Below are positions 7,811 through 23,812 of a DNA stretch of 64,000 nucleotides, piece by piece (positions within the stretch are counted from its first letter, which is position 1; each line of letters begins with the position of its first letter). Origin of the DNA: Terasakiella sp033100395 (lineage in GTDB: Bacteria; Pseudomonadota; Alphaproteobacteria; Rhodospirillales; Terasakiellaceae). The stretch covers positions 1 to 64,000 of the forward strand of contig NZ_JAWLVJ010000003.1 in the NCBI RefSeq assembly GCF_033100395.1. The letters run 5' to 3'. Under the pieces are notes generated by a model, which did not search any database, was not told the origin of the DNA, and saw only the letters and a program-made list of their open reading frames with translations. The position numbers and the translations under genes were made by a program.

Positions 7811-7838
7811 TTTACATTTTCTGAGCATTCCCTATAAA
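7811..7838 (+). promoter_or_regulatory. Predicted promoter of rpoBC
   Basis: TTTACA (7811-7816), 16 bp, TATAAA (7833-7838), with a T-rich tract just upstream. It would start a leader of about 240 nt before rpoB. This fits the separation of rpoBC from rplJL by terminators and unrelated genes. Confidence 0.55.
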
Positions 7839-7849
7839 GAATGCAAATC

Positions 7850-7888
7850 GCTGGGCTGGATTGAATCGTTGATTCGATCCGGCCCGGC
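7850..7888 (+). promoter_or_regulatory. 18-bp hairpin in the rpoB leader
   Basis: Nucleotides 7850-7867 (GCTGGGCTGGATTGAATC) pair along their whole length with 7871-7888, with a three-base loop and three G-U pairs. There is no T run, so it is not an intrinsic terminator. It begins about 10 nt after the predicted transcription start and could stabilise the mRNA 5' end, be an RNase III site or bind a regulator. The rest of 7700-8082 shows no convincing gene. Confidence 0.6.
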
Positions 7889-8082
7889 TGTCTTTGTCTG
7901 TATTATGCGTATGAAGACACCTCCGTCTCTAACCCGGATAGGCCGTAGCCAGGCCGATAAAGTTAGGGATTTCTTGGAGTTGGTTCACTTTCTTGGTGAG
8001 CTTTTTGGATTGAAATTGCATCAAGGTTCGGCGACTGGCGGTGTAATGGCTAATCCTTCACTTTATATCCTTGAGGACACTA

Positions 8083-12240
<4,158 letters not shown>

Positions 12241-12241
12241 T

Positions 12242-16477
<4,236 letters not shown>

Positions 16478-16500
16478 GCGGACGACGTTCAAGTCAAAAG

Positions 16501-16537
16501 AAAACCGGGTAGGGCATTTGCTCTATCCGGTTTTTTT
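16501..16537 (+). terminator. Terminator after rpoC (probably bidirectional)
   Basis: A 16-bp stem (AAAACCGGGTAGGGCA with TGCTCTATCCGGTTTT) with a two-base loop and a seven-T tail. The A-rich left side could also serve the convergent gene at 16536-17027. Confidence 0.9.
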
Positions 16538-17027
16538 ATTGCGCAAGGATTTCCAGAAGGCCGTCTATGACATCGCAGTGTTTTGATTTGGATACCCAGT
16601 CTACGATTGGATTGAAAAATTGTTTGGGGAGGCCTGGTTTCTCATTGGTGTTTTGGGCAAGATATAGTGTTGTAATCCAAACATTTTCTTTGGCACCATA
16701 ACCACGTTTGGTGTCTCTATAGGCCTTGACTAACCCGATCCCCTTTATAATGAAGTAATCTTGTGTAACGCAGTCAGCACCTTGGGCAGATGTTACAAGT
16801 GTTTTGGTCCTATTTCTGCCAATGGTAATTGTATTCCAGTCTTTGTCAGCAAATTGATACGTATAAAAACCATGAGCATTATGGTTTTCGCGCCAAGTTT
16901 TTAACACATACTCTGTTTCACCATCGCTATTTATATCGATTTTATTCATGCCCAACTTAATGGGAATGATGTCAGCTGCAAGAGTTGGTGAGGACAAAAG
17001 ACAAGCGATAAATAATAGGTGTTTCAT
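16536..17027 (-). CDS. Exported protein, CarG-like (tentative)
   Basis: A 163-residue protein with signal peptide MKHLLFIACLLSSPTLAA. The mature start contains a calcium-loop-like DINSDGETEYVLK followed by WRENHNAHGFYTYQF. That combination (IPIK, D.N.DG, RENxNAH) recalls proteins annotated as carbapenem self-resistance CarG family. No carbapenem biosynthesis gene is nearby, so a resistance role is not implied. The family link is from memory and moderate. The gene is convergent with rpoC and shares its terminator region. Confidence 0.6.
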   Translation of the reverse strand: MKHLLFIACLLSSPTLAADIIPIKLGMNKIDINSDGETEYVLKTWRENHNAHGFYTYQFADKDWNTITIGRNRTKTLVTSAQGADCVTQDYFIIKGIGLVKAYRDTKRGYGAKENVWITTLYLAQNTNEKPGLPKQFFNPIVDWVSKSKHCDVIDGLLEILAQ

Positions 17028-17143
17028 TTTTATTCCTCCTGTCTTGTTTATGAAAAGATTATAATGGTTTTTCTATTCGTATAAAAATTCCCCAAACCTT
17101 TCATAGATCACATGATTGTATTATATTGAGAGGAACATTGAGG

Positions 17144-17404
17144 ATGACGGCTTTGATTTTTGATACGCATGTGTTTGTAAAGAAATTGGTGGGCGCCGGA
17201 ATGCCGGAAGCGCAAGCTGAGGTTTTGGCGGCTGAACAAACGCGTCTGATTGATGAGCAACTGGCGACCAAACAGGATTTGAAACATCTGGAATTGCAGA
17301 TGCGCACCGACCTGAAACAGATCGAACAATCCATCACAATCCGGACCGGGGCAATGATTCTGGCGCTTGGTGGATTTCTGGCGGGTATCAAGTTTTTCGC
17401 TTGA
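17144..17404 (+). CDS. DUF1640-like coiled-coil membrane protein
   Basis: An 86-residue protein starting MTALIFDTHVFVKKL, then a helical segment (GMPEAQAEVLAAEQTRLIDE), a coiled coil (KQDLKHLELQMRTDLKQIEQS) and one C-terminal membrane helix (MILALGGFLAGIKFF). This matches DUF1640/CCDC90-type small proteins common in Proteobacteria, whose function is poorly known. ATG 17144 is preceded by GAGAGGA (17128-17134); the TTG at 17126 lies too close upstream of that site. Confidence 0.8.
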   Translation: MTALIFDTHVFVKKLVGAGMPEAQAEVLAAEQTRLIDEQLATKQDLKHLELQMRTDLKQIEQSITIRTGAMILALGGFLAGIKFFA

Positions 17405-17429
17405 GTGTAATGTCGGTTCTTTCTTCCTT

Positions 17430-17503
17430 GTCATCCCCGCGAATGCGGGGACCCAGCCAATTTAATGACGGTTTTTCTGGGTTCCCGCTTATGCGGGAAT
17501 GAC
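17430..17503. repeat. Dispersed palindromic repeat, well-preserved copy
   Basis: The left end is GTCATCCCCGCGAATGCGGG followed by GACCCAG. The right end is its near-complement, CTGGGTTCCCGCTTATGCGG then GAATGAC. Each arm has its own small hairpin (CCCGC..GCGGG) and the two arms pair with each other. It is the same family as elements at 120-186, 42762-42846 and 45293-45392. It has no coding capacity and resembles a MITE or REP-like element. Confidence 0.8.
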
Positions 17504-17552
17504 CGTTTCCTGAAGAAGGACGACCTGTTATTCCCTCACCCCACAGTTTCCC

Positions 17553-17580
17553 TTGACAAATGTTGAAATATCCATAGTAT
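17553..17580 (+). promoter_or_regulatory. Predicted promoter of the str operon
   Basis: Consensus TTGACA (17553-17558), 16 bp, TAGTAT (17575-17580), upstream of rpsL with about 185 nt of leader. The 17405-17766 stretch otherwise contains only the dispersed repeat and this leader. Confidence 0.6.
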
Positions 17581-17766
17581 GCGCGGCCTATTGAGAGTGG
17601 AATCCGTTTATTTTCTATAAAGTGGATGGATTTCATATTGTTGTAACAGGAACGTTATAGCATCCGCGAAATTCAACTGACGCGAAGACAGCTGTGTCTG
17701 AGCGTTGGGTTTTTATGTTTTAAGCGCGTTATAACGTTGCGAGTGTGTCAAGGAACATACTGCATT

Positions 17767-18138
17767 ATGCCTACTATTAACCAACTGATCCGCAAGCCGC
17801 GTAAGCCGAAACCAGTTCGTAACATGGTTCCAGCTATGGAAGCTTGCCCACAGAAACGTGGCGTTTGTACCCGCGTTTATACTACTACACCAAAGAAACC
17901 GAACTCAGCTTTGCGTAAAGTTGCACGTGTTCGTTTGACCAACGGTTTCGAGGTTACGTCTTACATCCCTGGTGAAGGCCACAACTTGCAAGAACACTCT
18001 GTCGTGATGATCCGCGGCGGCCGTGTGAAAGATTTGCCTGGTGTTCGTTACCACATCATCCGTGGTGTGCTCGATACACAAGGTCTGCAAGATCGTCGTC
18101 AACGTCGTTCGCACTACGGTGCGAAACGTCCGAAATAA
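17767..18138 (+). CDS. rpsL: 30S ribosomal protein S12
   Basis: A 123-residue S12 at the decoding centre. The start MPTINQLIRKPRKP is at ATG 17767; the longer reading from 17737 adds non-conserved residues. The streptomycin-related segments PKKPNSALRKVARV and GGRVKDLPGVRYH are of the sensitive, wild-type form. It is first in the str operon (rpsL, rpsG, fusA, tuf). Confidence 0.97.
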   Translation: MPTINQLIRKPRKPKPVRNMVPAMEACPQKRGVCTRVYTTTPKKPNSALRKVARVRLTNGFEVTSYIPGEGHNLQEHSVVMIRGGRVKDLPGVRYHIIRGVLDTQGLQDRRQRRSHYGAKRPK

Positions 18139-18150
18139 GGGGTTTAGAAT

Positions 18151-18621
18151 ATGTCTCGTAGACGCGCTGCTGAAAAGCGTACAGTACTGCCTGATGCCAA
18201 ATTTGGTGACGTTGTACTGACAAAATTCATGAACGGTTTGATGCTGGATGGTCGTAAGTCCGCTGCTGAAAAAATCGTTTACACTGCTTTCGATAACATT
18301 GAGAAAAAAACAGGTAACGACCCTGTTGCTCAATTCCACGAAGCACTTGAAAATGTTAAGCCTGCTGTTGAAGTCCGTTCCCGCCGTGTTGGTGGTGCGA
18401 CTTACCAGGTTCCTGTTGAAGTTCGTGCGACACGTCGTCAGGCACTGGCGATCCGCTGGATCATCGATGCGACACGTAAGCGCAGCGAAAACACTATGGC
18501 TGACCGTCTGACAGGTGAACTCCTGGATGCGGCTCAAAACCGTGGTGCTGCTGTCAAAAAACGTGAAGACACACACCGTATGGCTGAAGCGAACAAAGCT
18601 TTCTCTCACTACCGCTGGTAA
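18151..18621 (+). CDS. rpsG: 30S ribosomal protein S7
   Basis: A 156-residue S7, an early-assembly protein nucleating the 30S head next to the E site. The start MSRRRAAEKR is preceded by AAGGGG. Conserved features include FMNGLMLDGRKSAAEKIVY and the C-terminal KREDTHRMAEANKAFSHYRW. It is 12 bp from rpsL and 15 bp from fusA. Confidence 0.97.
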   Translation: MSRRRAAEKRTVLPDAKFGDVVLTKFMNGLMLDGRKSAAEKIVYTAFDNIEKKTGNDPVAQFHEALENVKPAVEVRSRRVGGATYQVPVEVRATRRQALAIRWIIDATRKRSENTMADRLTGELLDAAQNRGAAVKKREDTHRMAEANKAFSHYRW

Positions 18622-18636
18622 GATCGGATTTTCTAA

Positions 18637-20724
18637 ATGGCTGATAAATATCCTTTGGAGAAGTATCGTAACATCGGCATCATGGCTCACATTGATGCGG
18701 GTAAAACGACAACTACCGAACGTATTCTGTACTACACTGGTAAATCTTATAAGATTGGTGAAGTACACGACGGTAACGCGACCATGGACTGGATGGAGCA
18801 GGAGCAAGAGCGTGGGATTACCATTACCTCTGCTGCGACAACGACGTTCTGGCGCGATCACCGTGTAAACATCATTGACACACCTGGTCACGTGGACTTT
18901 ACCATTGAGGTAGAGCGTTCCCTGCGTGTACTCGATGGTGCTGTTTGTGTATTTGACTCCGTTGCCGGTGTTGAACCACAGTCTGAAACTGTATGGCGCC
19001 AGGCTGACAAATATGACGTTCCACGTATGTGTTTTGTCAACAAAATGGACCGTATGGGTGCTGACTTCTACCGTTGTGTAGATATGATTGTTGACCGTCT
19101 CGGTGCTGTGCCGCTGGTAACTCAGCTGCCAATCGGCGCTGAAGCTGACTATGCTGGTCACGTTGATCTGATCAAAATGAAAGCGGTTATCTGGGGCGGT
19201 GAAGAGCTCGGCGCGAAATTCGACTATGTCGATATTCCTGACGATCTGGCTGACAAAGCTGCGGAATACCGTGAGAAGCTGGTTGAAACTGCTGTTGAGC
19301 AGGACGACGACGCTATGGAAGCTTACCTGGAAGGTAACGAGCCTTCTGAGGAAACACTGATCGCCTGTATCCGTAAAGGTACAATCGGTCTGGCATTCGT
19401 GCCTGTTCTTTGTGGTACTGCCTTTAAGAACAAAGGTGTTCAGCCTCTGCTCGACGCTGTAATCGACTACATGCCAGCTCCGACTGACATTGCTGCGATT
19501 AAAGGTGTTGACGCGAAAGACGAAAGCATCGAAATCGAGCGTAAAAACTCTGAAGACGAGCCTTTCTCTGCGCTTGCATTTAAAATCATGAACGACCCGT
19601 TCGTAGGTTCTTTGACATTTGCCCGTATCTACTCTGGTTCTTTGGAAGCAGGTTCTTACGTGACAAACACTGTTAAAGGCAAAAAAGAACGTATTGGCCG
19701 TATGCTGCTTATGCATTCTGCGGAACGTGAAGAAATCAAGACAGCCTCTGCTGGTGACATCGTTGCCCTCGTCGGTCTTAAAGACACAACAACTGGTGAT
19801 ACTCTGTGTGCCAACGATAGTCAGGTTATCTTGGAACGTATGGAATTCCCGGAGCCAGTAATCGAAGTTGCTGTTGAACCTAAGACAAAAGCTGACCAAG
19901 AGAAAATGGGTATCGCCCTGGCTCGCCTGGCGGCTGAGGATCCATCCTTCCGCGTTAAGACTGACCATGAAACGGCTCAGACTATTATCGCTGGTATGGG
20001 TGAACTTCACCTGGACATTCTCGTTGACCGTATGAAGCGTGAATTCAAAGTTGAAGCAAACGTAGGTGCCCCACAGGTTGCTTATCGTGAAGCCTTCGGT
20101 AAAGAAGTTGAAATCGACTACACCCACAAGAAACAGTCTGGTGGTTCTGGTCAGTACGCCCGCGTACAACTTCGCTTCGGCCCGCTTGAAGAAGATGCTG
20201 AAACTCAGTTTGATTTCAAATCTTCTATCGTTGGCGGTAACGTACCGAAAGAATACATTCCAGGTGTTGAAAAAGGTCTTAAGACTTCTATGGACACTGG
20301 CTGTATCGCAGGTTTCCCTGTTGTCGGTCTTAAAGCTGAACTGTTCGATGGTGCATACCACGATGTTGACTCCAGCGTACTTGCTTTCGAAATCGCAGCC
20401 CGTGCTGCGTTCCGTGAAGGTATGCGTGAGTCCAACCCGAAACTGCTTGAGCCTATGATGAAGGTTGAAGTTGTAACGCCTGAAGAATATATGGGTGACA
20501 TCATTGGTGACTTGAACTCCCGTCGTGGTCAAGTTAACTCGATGGACCAACGCGGTATCGCCCGTGTTGTTGACGCTCACGTTCCTCTGGCCAACATGTT
20601 TGGTTACGTGAACAACCTGCGTTCCCTGTCTCAGGGCCGTGCACAGTTCACAATGCAGTTCGACCACTATTCAGAAGTGCCGAATAACGTTGCCACAGAA
20701 ATCAAGGAAAAGCTGGCGGGTTAA
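18637..20724 (+). CDS. fusA: Elongation factor G
   Basis: A 695-residue EF-G that drives translocation and, with RRF, ribosome recycling. The P-loop AHIDAGKTTTTERI is at residues 17-30. The G2/G3 region is ERGITITSAA and DTPGHVDF, and the NKMDR motif is present. Domain IV contains GGSGQYARV. Length and domain order are normal. The ribosome-binding site is weak (GATCGGA), suggesting coupling to rpsG. Confidence 0.98.
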   Translation: MADKYPLEKYRNIGIMAHIDAGKTTTTERILYYTGKSYKIGEVHDGNATMDWMEQEQERGITITSAATTTFWRDHRVNIIDTPGHVDFTIEVERSLRVLDGAVCVFDSVAGVEPQSETVWRQADKYDVPRMCFVNKMDRMGADFYRCVDMIVDRLGAVPLVTQLPIGAEADYAGHVDLIKMKAVIWGGEELGAKFDYVDIPDDLADKAAEYREKLVETAVEQDDDAMEAYLEGNEPSEETLIACIRKGTIGLAFVPVLCGTAFKNKGVQPLLDAVIDYMPAPTDIAAIKGVDAKDESIEIERKNSEDEPFSALAFKIMNDPFVGSLTFARIYSGSLEAGSYVTNTVKGKKERIGRMLLMHSAEREEIKTASAGDIVALVGLKDTTTGDTLCANDSQVILERMEFPEPVIEVAVEPKTKADQEKMGIALARLAAEDPSFRVKTDHETAQTIIAGMGELHLDILVDRMKREFKVEANVGAPQVAYREAFGKEVEIDYTHKKQSGGSGQYARVQLRFGPLEEDAETQFDFKSSIVGGNVPKEYIPGVEKGLKTSMDTGCIAGFPVVGLKAELFDGAYHDVDSSVLAFEIAARAAFREGMRESNPKLLEPMMKVEVVTPEEYMGDIIGDLNSRRGQVNSMDQRGIARVVDAHVPLANMFGYVNNLRSLSQGRAQFTMQFDHYSEVPNNVATEIKEKLAG

Positions 20725-20767
20725 TCCCGTCAGCTCCTGACTTAAATTTAATTGGAGTTACTTAGTA

Positions 20768-21952
20768 ATGGCTAAGGAAAAATTTGACCGTTCGAAACCA
20801 CACTGTAACATCGGTACAGTTGGTCACGTTGACCATGGTAAAACTACACTGACTGCTGCAATCACCAAAGTTCTCGCTGAAGTCGGCGGTGGTGAAGCTG
20901 TTGATTTTGCAAACATCGACAAAGCTCCTGAAGAGCGTGAGCGCGGTATCACAATTTCTACAGCACACGTAGAATACGAAACTGAAGCACGTCACTACGC
21001 ACACGTAGACTGCCCAGGTCACGCTGACTATGTTAAGAACATGATCACGGGTGCTGCGCAGATGGACGGCGGTATCCTGGTTGTAAACGCAGCTGACGGC
21101 CCTATGCCTCAGACTCGCGAGCACATCCTGCTTGCCCGTCAGGTTGGCGTTCCTGCCCTGGTTGTTTTCCTGAACAAAGTTGACCAGGTTGACGACGAAG
21201 AACTGCTTGAGCTGGTAGAAATGGAAGTAACAGAACTTCTGGAAAGCTATGGCTTTGAAGATGTTCCTATCGTTGCTGGTTCTGCACTGGCTGCTCTGGA
21301 AGGCCGTGACGACAACATCGGTAAAGAGAAAATTCTTGAGCTGATGAAAGCTGTTGATGACCACATCCCACAGCCTGAAACAGATACATCCAAACCATTC
21401 CTGATGCCGATCGAGGACGTGTTCTCTATCTCCGGTCGTGGTACTGTTGTAACTGGTCGTATCGAAACTGGTATCACTGTTGTAGGTGACGAAGTTGAAA
21501 TCGTTGGTCTGAAAGACACCCAGAAAACGACTGTAACTGGTATCGAAATGTTCCGTAAACTTCTCGACGAAGCAAAAGCTGGCGACAACGCTGGTGTTCT
21601 GCTGCGTGGTCTGAAGCGTGACGAAGTTGAGCGTGGCCAGGTTCTGGCTGCTCCTGGCTCCATCACTCCTCACAAGAAATTCACTTGTGAAGTTTACATT
21701 CTGACTAAAGAAGAAGGTGGCCGTCACACGCCATTCTTCGCGAACTACCGTCCACAGTTCTACTTCCGTACAACTGACGTAACTGGCTCCATCACGCTGC
21801 CTGAAGGCACAGAAATGGTAATGCCTGGCGATAACGTCAAGCTGTCTGTTGAACTGCTGGGTGCGATTGCGATGGACGAAGGTCTGCGTTTCGCGATCCG
21901 TGAAGGTGGTCGTACAGTTGGTTCCGGCGTGGTTGCATCCATCGACGAGTAA
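20768..21952 (+). CDS. tuf: Elongation factor Tu
   Basis: A complete 394-residue EF-Tu. G1 is GHVDHGKTT (19-27), switch I includes ERERGITI, G3 is DCPGHADY and G4 is NKVD. Domains II and III follow and end GSGVVASIDE. The last 45 bp and terminator are identical to the tuf end at the start of the window. In addition, everything from 21545 (codon 260) to 22024 is repeated at 22586-23065. A GGAG ribosome-binding site precedes ATG 20768. Confidence 0.98.
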   Translation: MAKEKFDRSKPHCNIGTVGHVDHGKTTLTAAITKVLAEVGGGEAVDFANIDKAPEERERGITISTAHVEYETEARHYAHVDCPGHADYVKNMITGAAQMDGGILVVNAADGPMPQTREHILLARQVGVPALVVFLNKVDQVDDEELLELVEMEVTELLESYGFEDVPIVAGSALAALEGRDDNIGKEKILELMKAVDDHIPQPETDTSKPFLMPIEDVFSISGRGTVVTGRIETGITVVGDEVEIVGLKDTQKTTVTGIEMFRKLLDEAKAGDNAGVLLRGLKRDEVERGQVLAAPGSITPHKKFTCEVYILTKEEGGRHTPFFANYRPQFYFRTTDVTGSITLPEGTEMVMPGDNVKLSVELLGAIAMDEGLRFAIREGGRTVGSGVVASIDE

Positions 21953-22024
21953 TCGACTGCTTTAGCGATAAAGCTTAAAAGAAGCCTCCGCCTGAAAGGG
22001 TGGGGGCTTTTTTGTGTTTTGGGG
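21545..22024 (+). repeat. Parent copy of a 480-bp direct repeat (tuf 3' end plus terminator)
   Basis: This stretch matches 22586-23065 base for base except for six substitutions in four codons (by eye). It covers EF-Tu residues 260-394, the stop codon, 3' untranslated region and terminator, and ends in a GGGG common to both copies. Confidence 0.95.
21982..22013 (+). terminator. Intrinsic terminator after tuf
   Basis: The same hairpin as at 61-91 (AAGCCTCC with GGGGGCTT), here with six T. Confidence 0.88.
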
Positions 22025-22110
22025 GCAGTTGTTTCTTAAGCCTTGATTGCGAAAACTAACGCCGATAGAATTCTCATCCTTCAATTAGTGCTGTGGTTCA
22101 CAGAAAAAAG

Positions 22111-22548
22111 ATGACCCTAAAAACAATATCTAAACGATTGACTGTTTTGAATTGTGTGCTTTTGCCTCTCTGTCTGGTTTCTGTCGTAGTTTGGTTGGTC
22201 GTTGATAAGGGATTAGTCACTGTTGGAGGGTTTCTTAACTTCGAAAACTCTTTACTTTTTTTCGTCGGCTTCGTTGTCTCTTTGATCGTACATGGTGCAG
22301 TAAAATTCATTGTGGCACGTAAGTTGCCAACAAGGCCCTCCTTTGTGGAATGTATGTTTTCAGGCAAATGGGAGAAGCGCACAAAAATGCAGGAGTGGCT
22401 TAAAATTTGTCGCAATAAAACACCATCTGAAAGAAAGGTGTGGGTTAGAACAGTCCGTCTCCTTATTCTAAGTGTCAATTTTCTTTGGTTGATGGTTGTA
22501 GGTTACGGTTTTTATCAGTTTTATGAAGCGTTGGCTGGTATTACTTAG
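22111..22548 (+). CDS. Small membrane protein of unknown function inside the tuf duplication
   Basis: I do not recognise this protein. From ATG 22111 it has 145 residues; an in-frame GTG at 22093 would add six. There are three likely membrane helices: about residues 12-30 (LPLCLVSVVVWLVV), 45-62 (LLFFVGFVVSLIVHG) and 118-138 (LLILSVNFLWLMVVGYGF). A basic, Lys/Arg-rich loop separates the second and third. No Shine-Dalgarno is clear. Base composition is more AT-rich, and codon choice differs sharply from the surrounding translation genes, as expected of acquired DNA. It fills the insert between the two copies of the tuf 3' end. Confidence 0.6.
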   Translation: MTLKTISKRLTVLNCVLLPLCLVSVVVWLVVDKGLVTVGGFLNFENSLLFFVGFVVSLIVHGAVKFIVARKLPTRPSFVECMFSGKWEKRTKMQEWLKICRNKTPSERKVWVRTVRLLILSVNFLWLMVVGYGFYQFYEALAGIT

Positions 22549-22579
22549 GTCTGGCATCTCTGTAGCCTAGAGGCCGTCT

Positions 22580-22993
22580 ATGGTTGAAATGTTCCGTAAA
22601 CTTCTCGACGAAGCACGTGCTGGCGATAACGCTGGTGTTCTGCTGCGTGGTCTGAAGCGTGACGAAGGTGAGCGTGGCCAGGTTCTGGCTGCTCCTGGCT
22701 CCATCACTCCTCACAAGAAATTCACTTGTGAAGTTTACATTCTGACTAAAGAAGAAGGTGGCCGTCACACGCCATTCTTCGCGAACTACCGTCCACAGTT
22801 CTACTTCCGTACAACTGACGTAACTGGCTCCATCACGCTGCCTGAAGGCACAGAAATGGTAATGCCTGGCGATAACGTCAAGCTGTCTGTTGAACTGCTG
22901 GGTGCGATTGCGATGGACGAAGGTCTGCGTTTCGCGATCCGTGAAGGGGGTCGTACAGTTGGTTCCGGCGTGGTTGCATCCATCGACGAGTAA
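22580..22993 (+). pseudogene. tuf: Truncated duplicate of tuf (EF-Tu residues ~260-394)
   Basis: A 137-codon open frame matching EF-Tu from the middle of domain II through domain III. It lacks the whole GTPase domain, so it cannot act as an elongation factor. Homology begins at 22586. The ATG (22580) and the AGAGG at 22569-22573 come from the inserted DNA, giving an intact start and plausible ribosome-binding site. Relative to tuf, codons changed are K to R (AAA to CGT), V to G (GTT to GGT) and two silent changes. It may be a relic, or it may make an EF-Tu fragment; the sequence alone cannot say. Confidence 0.85.
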
Positions 22994-23065
22994 TCGACTG
23001 CTTTAGCGATAAAGCTTAAAAGAAGCCTCCGCCTGAAAGGGTGGGGGCTTTTTTGTGTTTTGGGG
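22586..23065 (+). repeat. Second copy of the 480-bp tuf 3' repeat
   Basis: Offset from the parent by exactly 1041 bp, with six substitutions and no indels. It includes the terminator (23023-23054). From 23066 to the hemerythrin gene at 23218 I see no gene. Confidence 0.95.
23023..23054 (+). terminator. Intrinsic terminator, third copy of the tuf terminator
   Basis: Identical to 21982-22013. Confidence 0.88.
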
Positions 23066-23217
23066 AGTGCCGGGGGCGAAACTCGGAATTGACTAAGGAT
23101 TACTATTTTTATTTCAGTTTAATTACAAGTTATGCATATTCAGCCCCAGATTTTGATGCAAATCAAACAGCTTCATCTCTAAATTTGCGATAAGAGAGGG
23201 GAGAATGGGAGAATGAA

Positions 23218-23610
23218 ATGGAATGGACATCTGAATTGAATGTGGGCGTCTCCTTTATGGATGACGATCACGAACATGCAGCCGACATTATCAAGGCAAT
23301 TGGCAATGCCACCTCAGAAGACCTGGCAGAAAAGCTGAAAGCCTATCTGGAACATTGCCGCGAACATTTCGTGCGCGAAGAAGAAATGATGTTACAGGTC
23401 GGTTTTTTCGCTTATGACTGTCACTCCGGTGAACATGAGCGGGTGCTGGGTGACCTGGAACGTAAGCTTGAAAAACTGAAGGCTGATTCTTCATCCGTGA
23501 ATCCGAAACTGCTGCATGACGAGCTGGAAGACTGGTTGTTGAACCATCGCAATACAATGGATCTGGTGACAGCTAACTTTGCCCGCTCACAAGGCTATCA
23601 GGCGGCCTGA
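23218..23610 (+). CDS. Bacteriohemerythrin
   Basis: A 130-residue single-domain hemerythrin, a four-helix bundle that binds O2 at a di-iron site. The full ligand set is visible with the right spacings: H18, H50, E54, H69, H73, H110 and D115. Such proteins store or deliver oxygen, or sense it, in motile microaerobic bacteria. It starts MEWTSELNVGVSFMDDDH. It stands alone between the duplicated tuf end and the S10 operon. A second hemerythrin domain in this window is at the end of the chemoreceptor at 46480-48588. Confidence 0.93.
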   Translation: MEWTSELNVGVSFMDDDHEHAADIIKAIGNATSEDLAEKLKAYLEHCREHFVREEEMMLQVGFFAYDCHSGEHERVLGDLERKLEKLKADSSSVNPKLLHDELEDWLLNHRNTMDLVTANFARSQGYQAA

Positions 23611-23665
23611 TCTTGTCTGAGAAGGGGAAGGTTTAAAAGAATCTTCAGATTTAACAATTTTCTCC

Positions 23666-23700
23666 TTGCATCATAGGGCGGGTTCCCATATAAACCCGCC
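23666..23700 (+). promoter_or_regulatory. Predicted S10-operon promoter overlapped by a perfect inverted repeat
   Basis: TTGCAT (23666-23671), 17 bp, TATAAA (23689-23694). The inverted repeat GGCGGGTT (23677-23684) and AACCCGCC (23693-23700) spans the spacer and -10 box. Placement suggests an operator, or a hairpin ending upstream transcription, although no T run follows. The leader to rpsJ (23813) is about 110 nt. Confidence 0.55.
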
Positions 23701-23812
23701 ATTCGCTCTTTCACCCCATTTAAGGGGTTGAGTACTTCGGGGCTTCCGTACATCCGATAAGGATAGGAAGTGTCGAGGTTTTTTTGTTGTCTGGTTTAGG
23801 TAATTAACTCCT

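Noticed and set aside
3967..8082. Genomic island between rplL and rpoB bounded by repeats
   Set aside because: No integrase, transposase, tRNA end duplication or direct flanking repeats were seen; the genes may simply be an old rearrangement.
17905..20667. 920-codon minus-strand frame opposite rpsG and fusA, and similar long frames opposite rpoB, rpoC and tuf
   Set aside because: They are mirror frames of highly biased translation genes; the proteins are low-quality (Phe/Thr/Asn/His-rich) and the plus-strand genes are certain.
21982..23054. CRISPR-like direct repeat arrangement around tuf
   Set aside because: Only two long copies with a gene between; this is a gene-end duplication, not an array. 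No CRISPR-like array was seen anywhere in the window.
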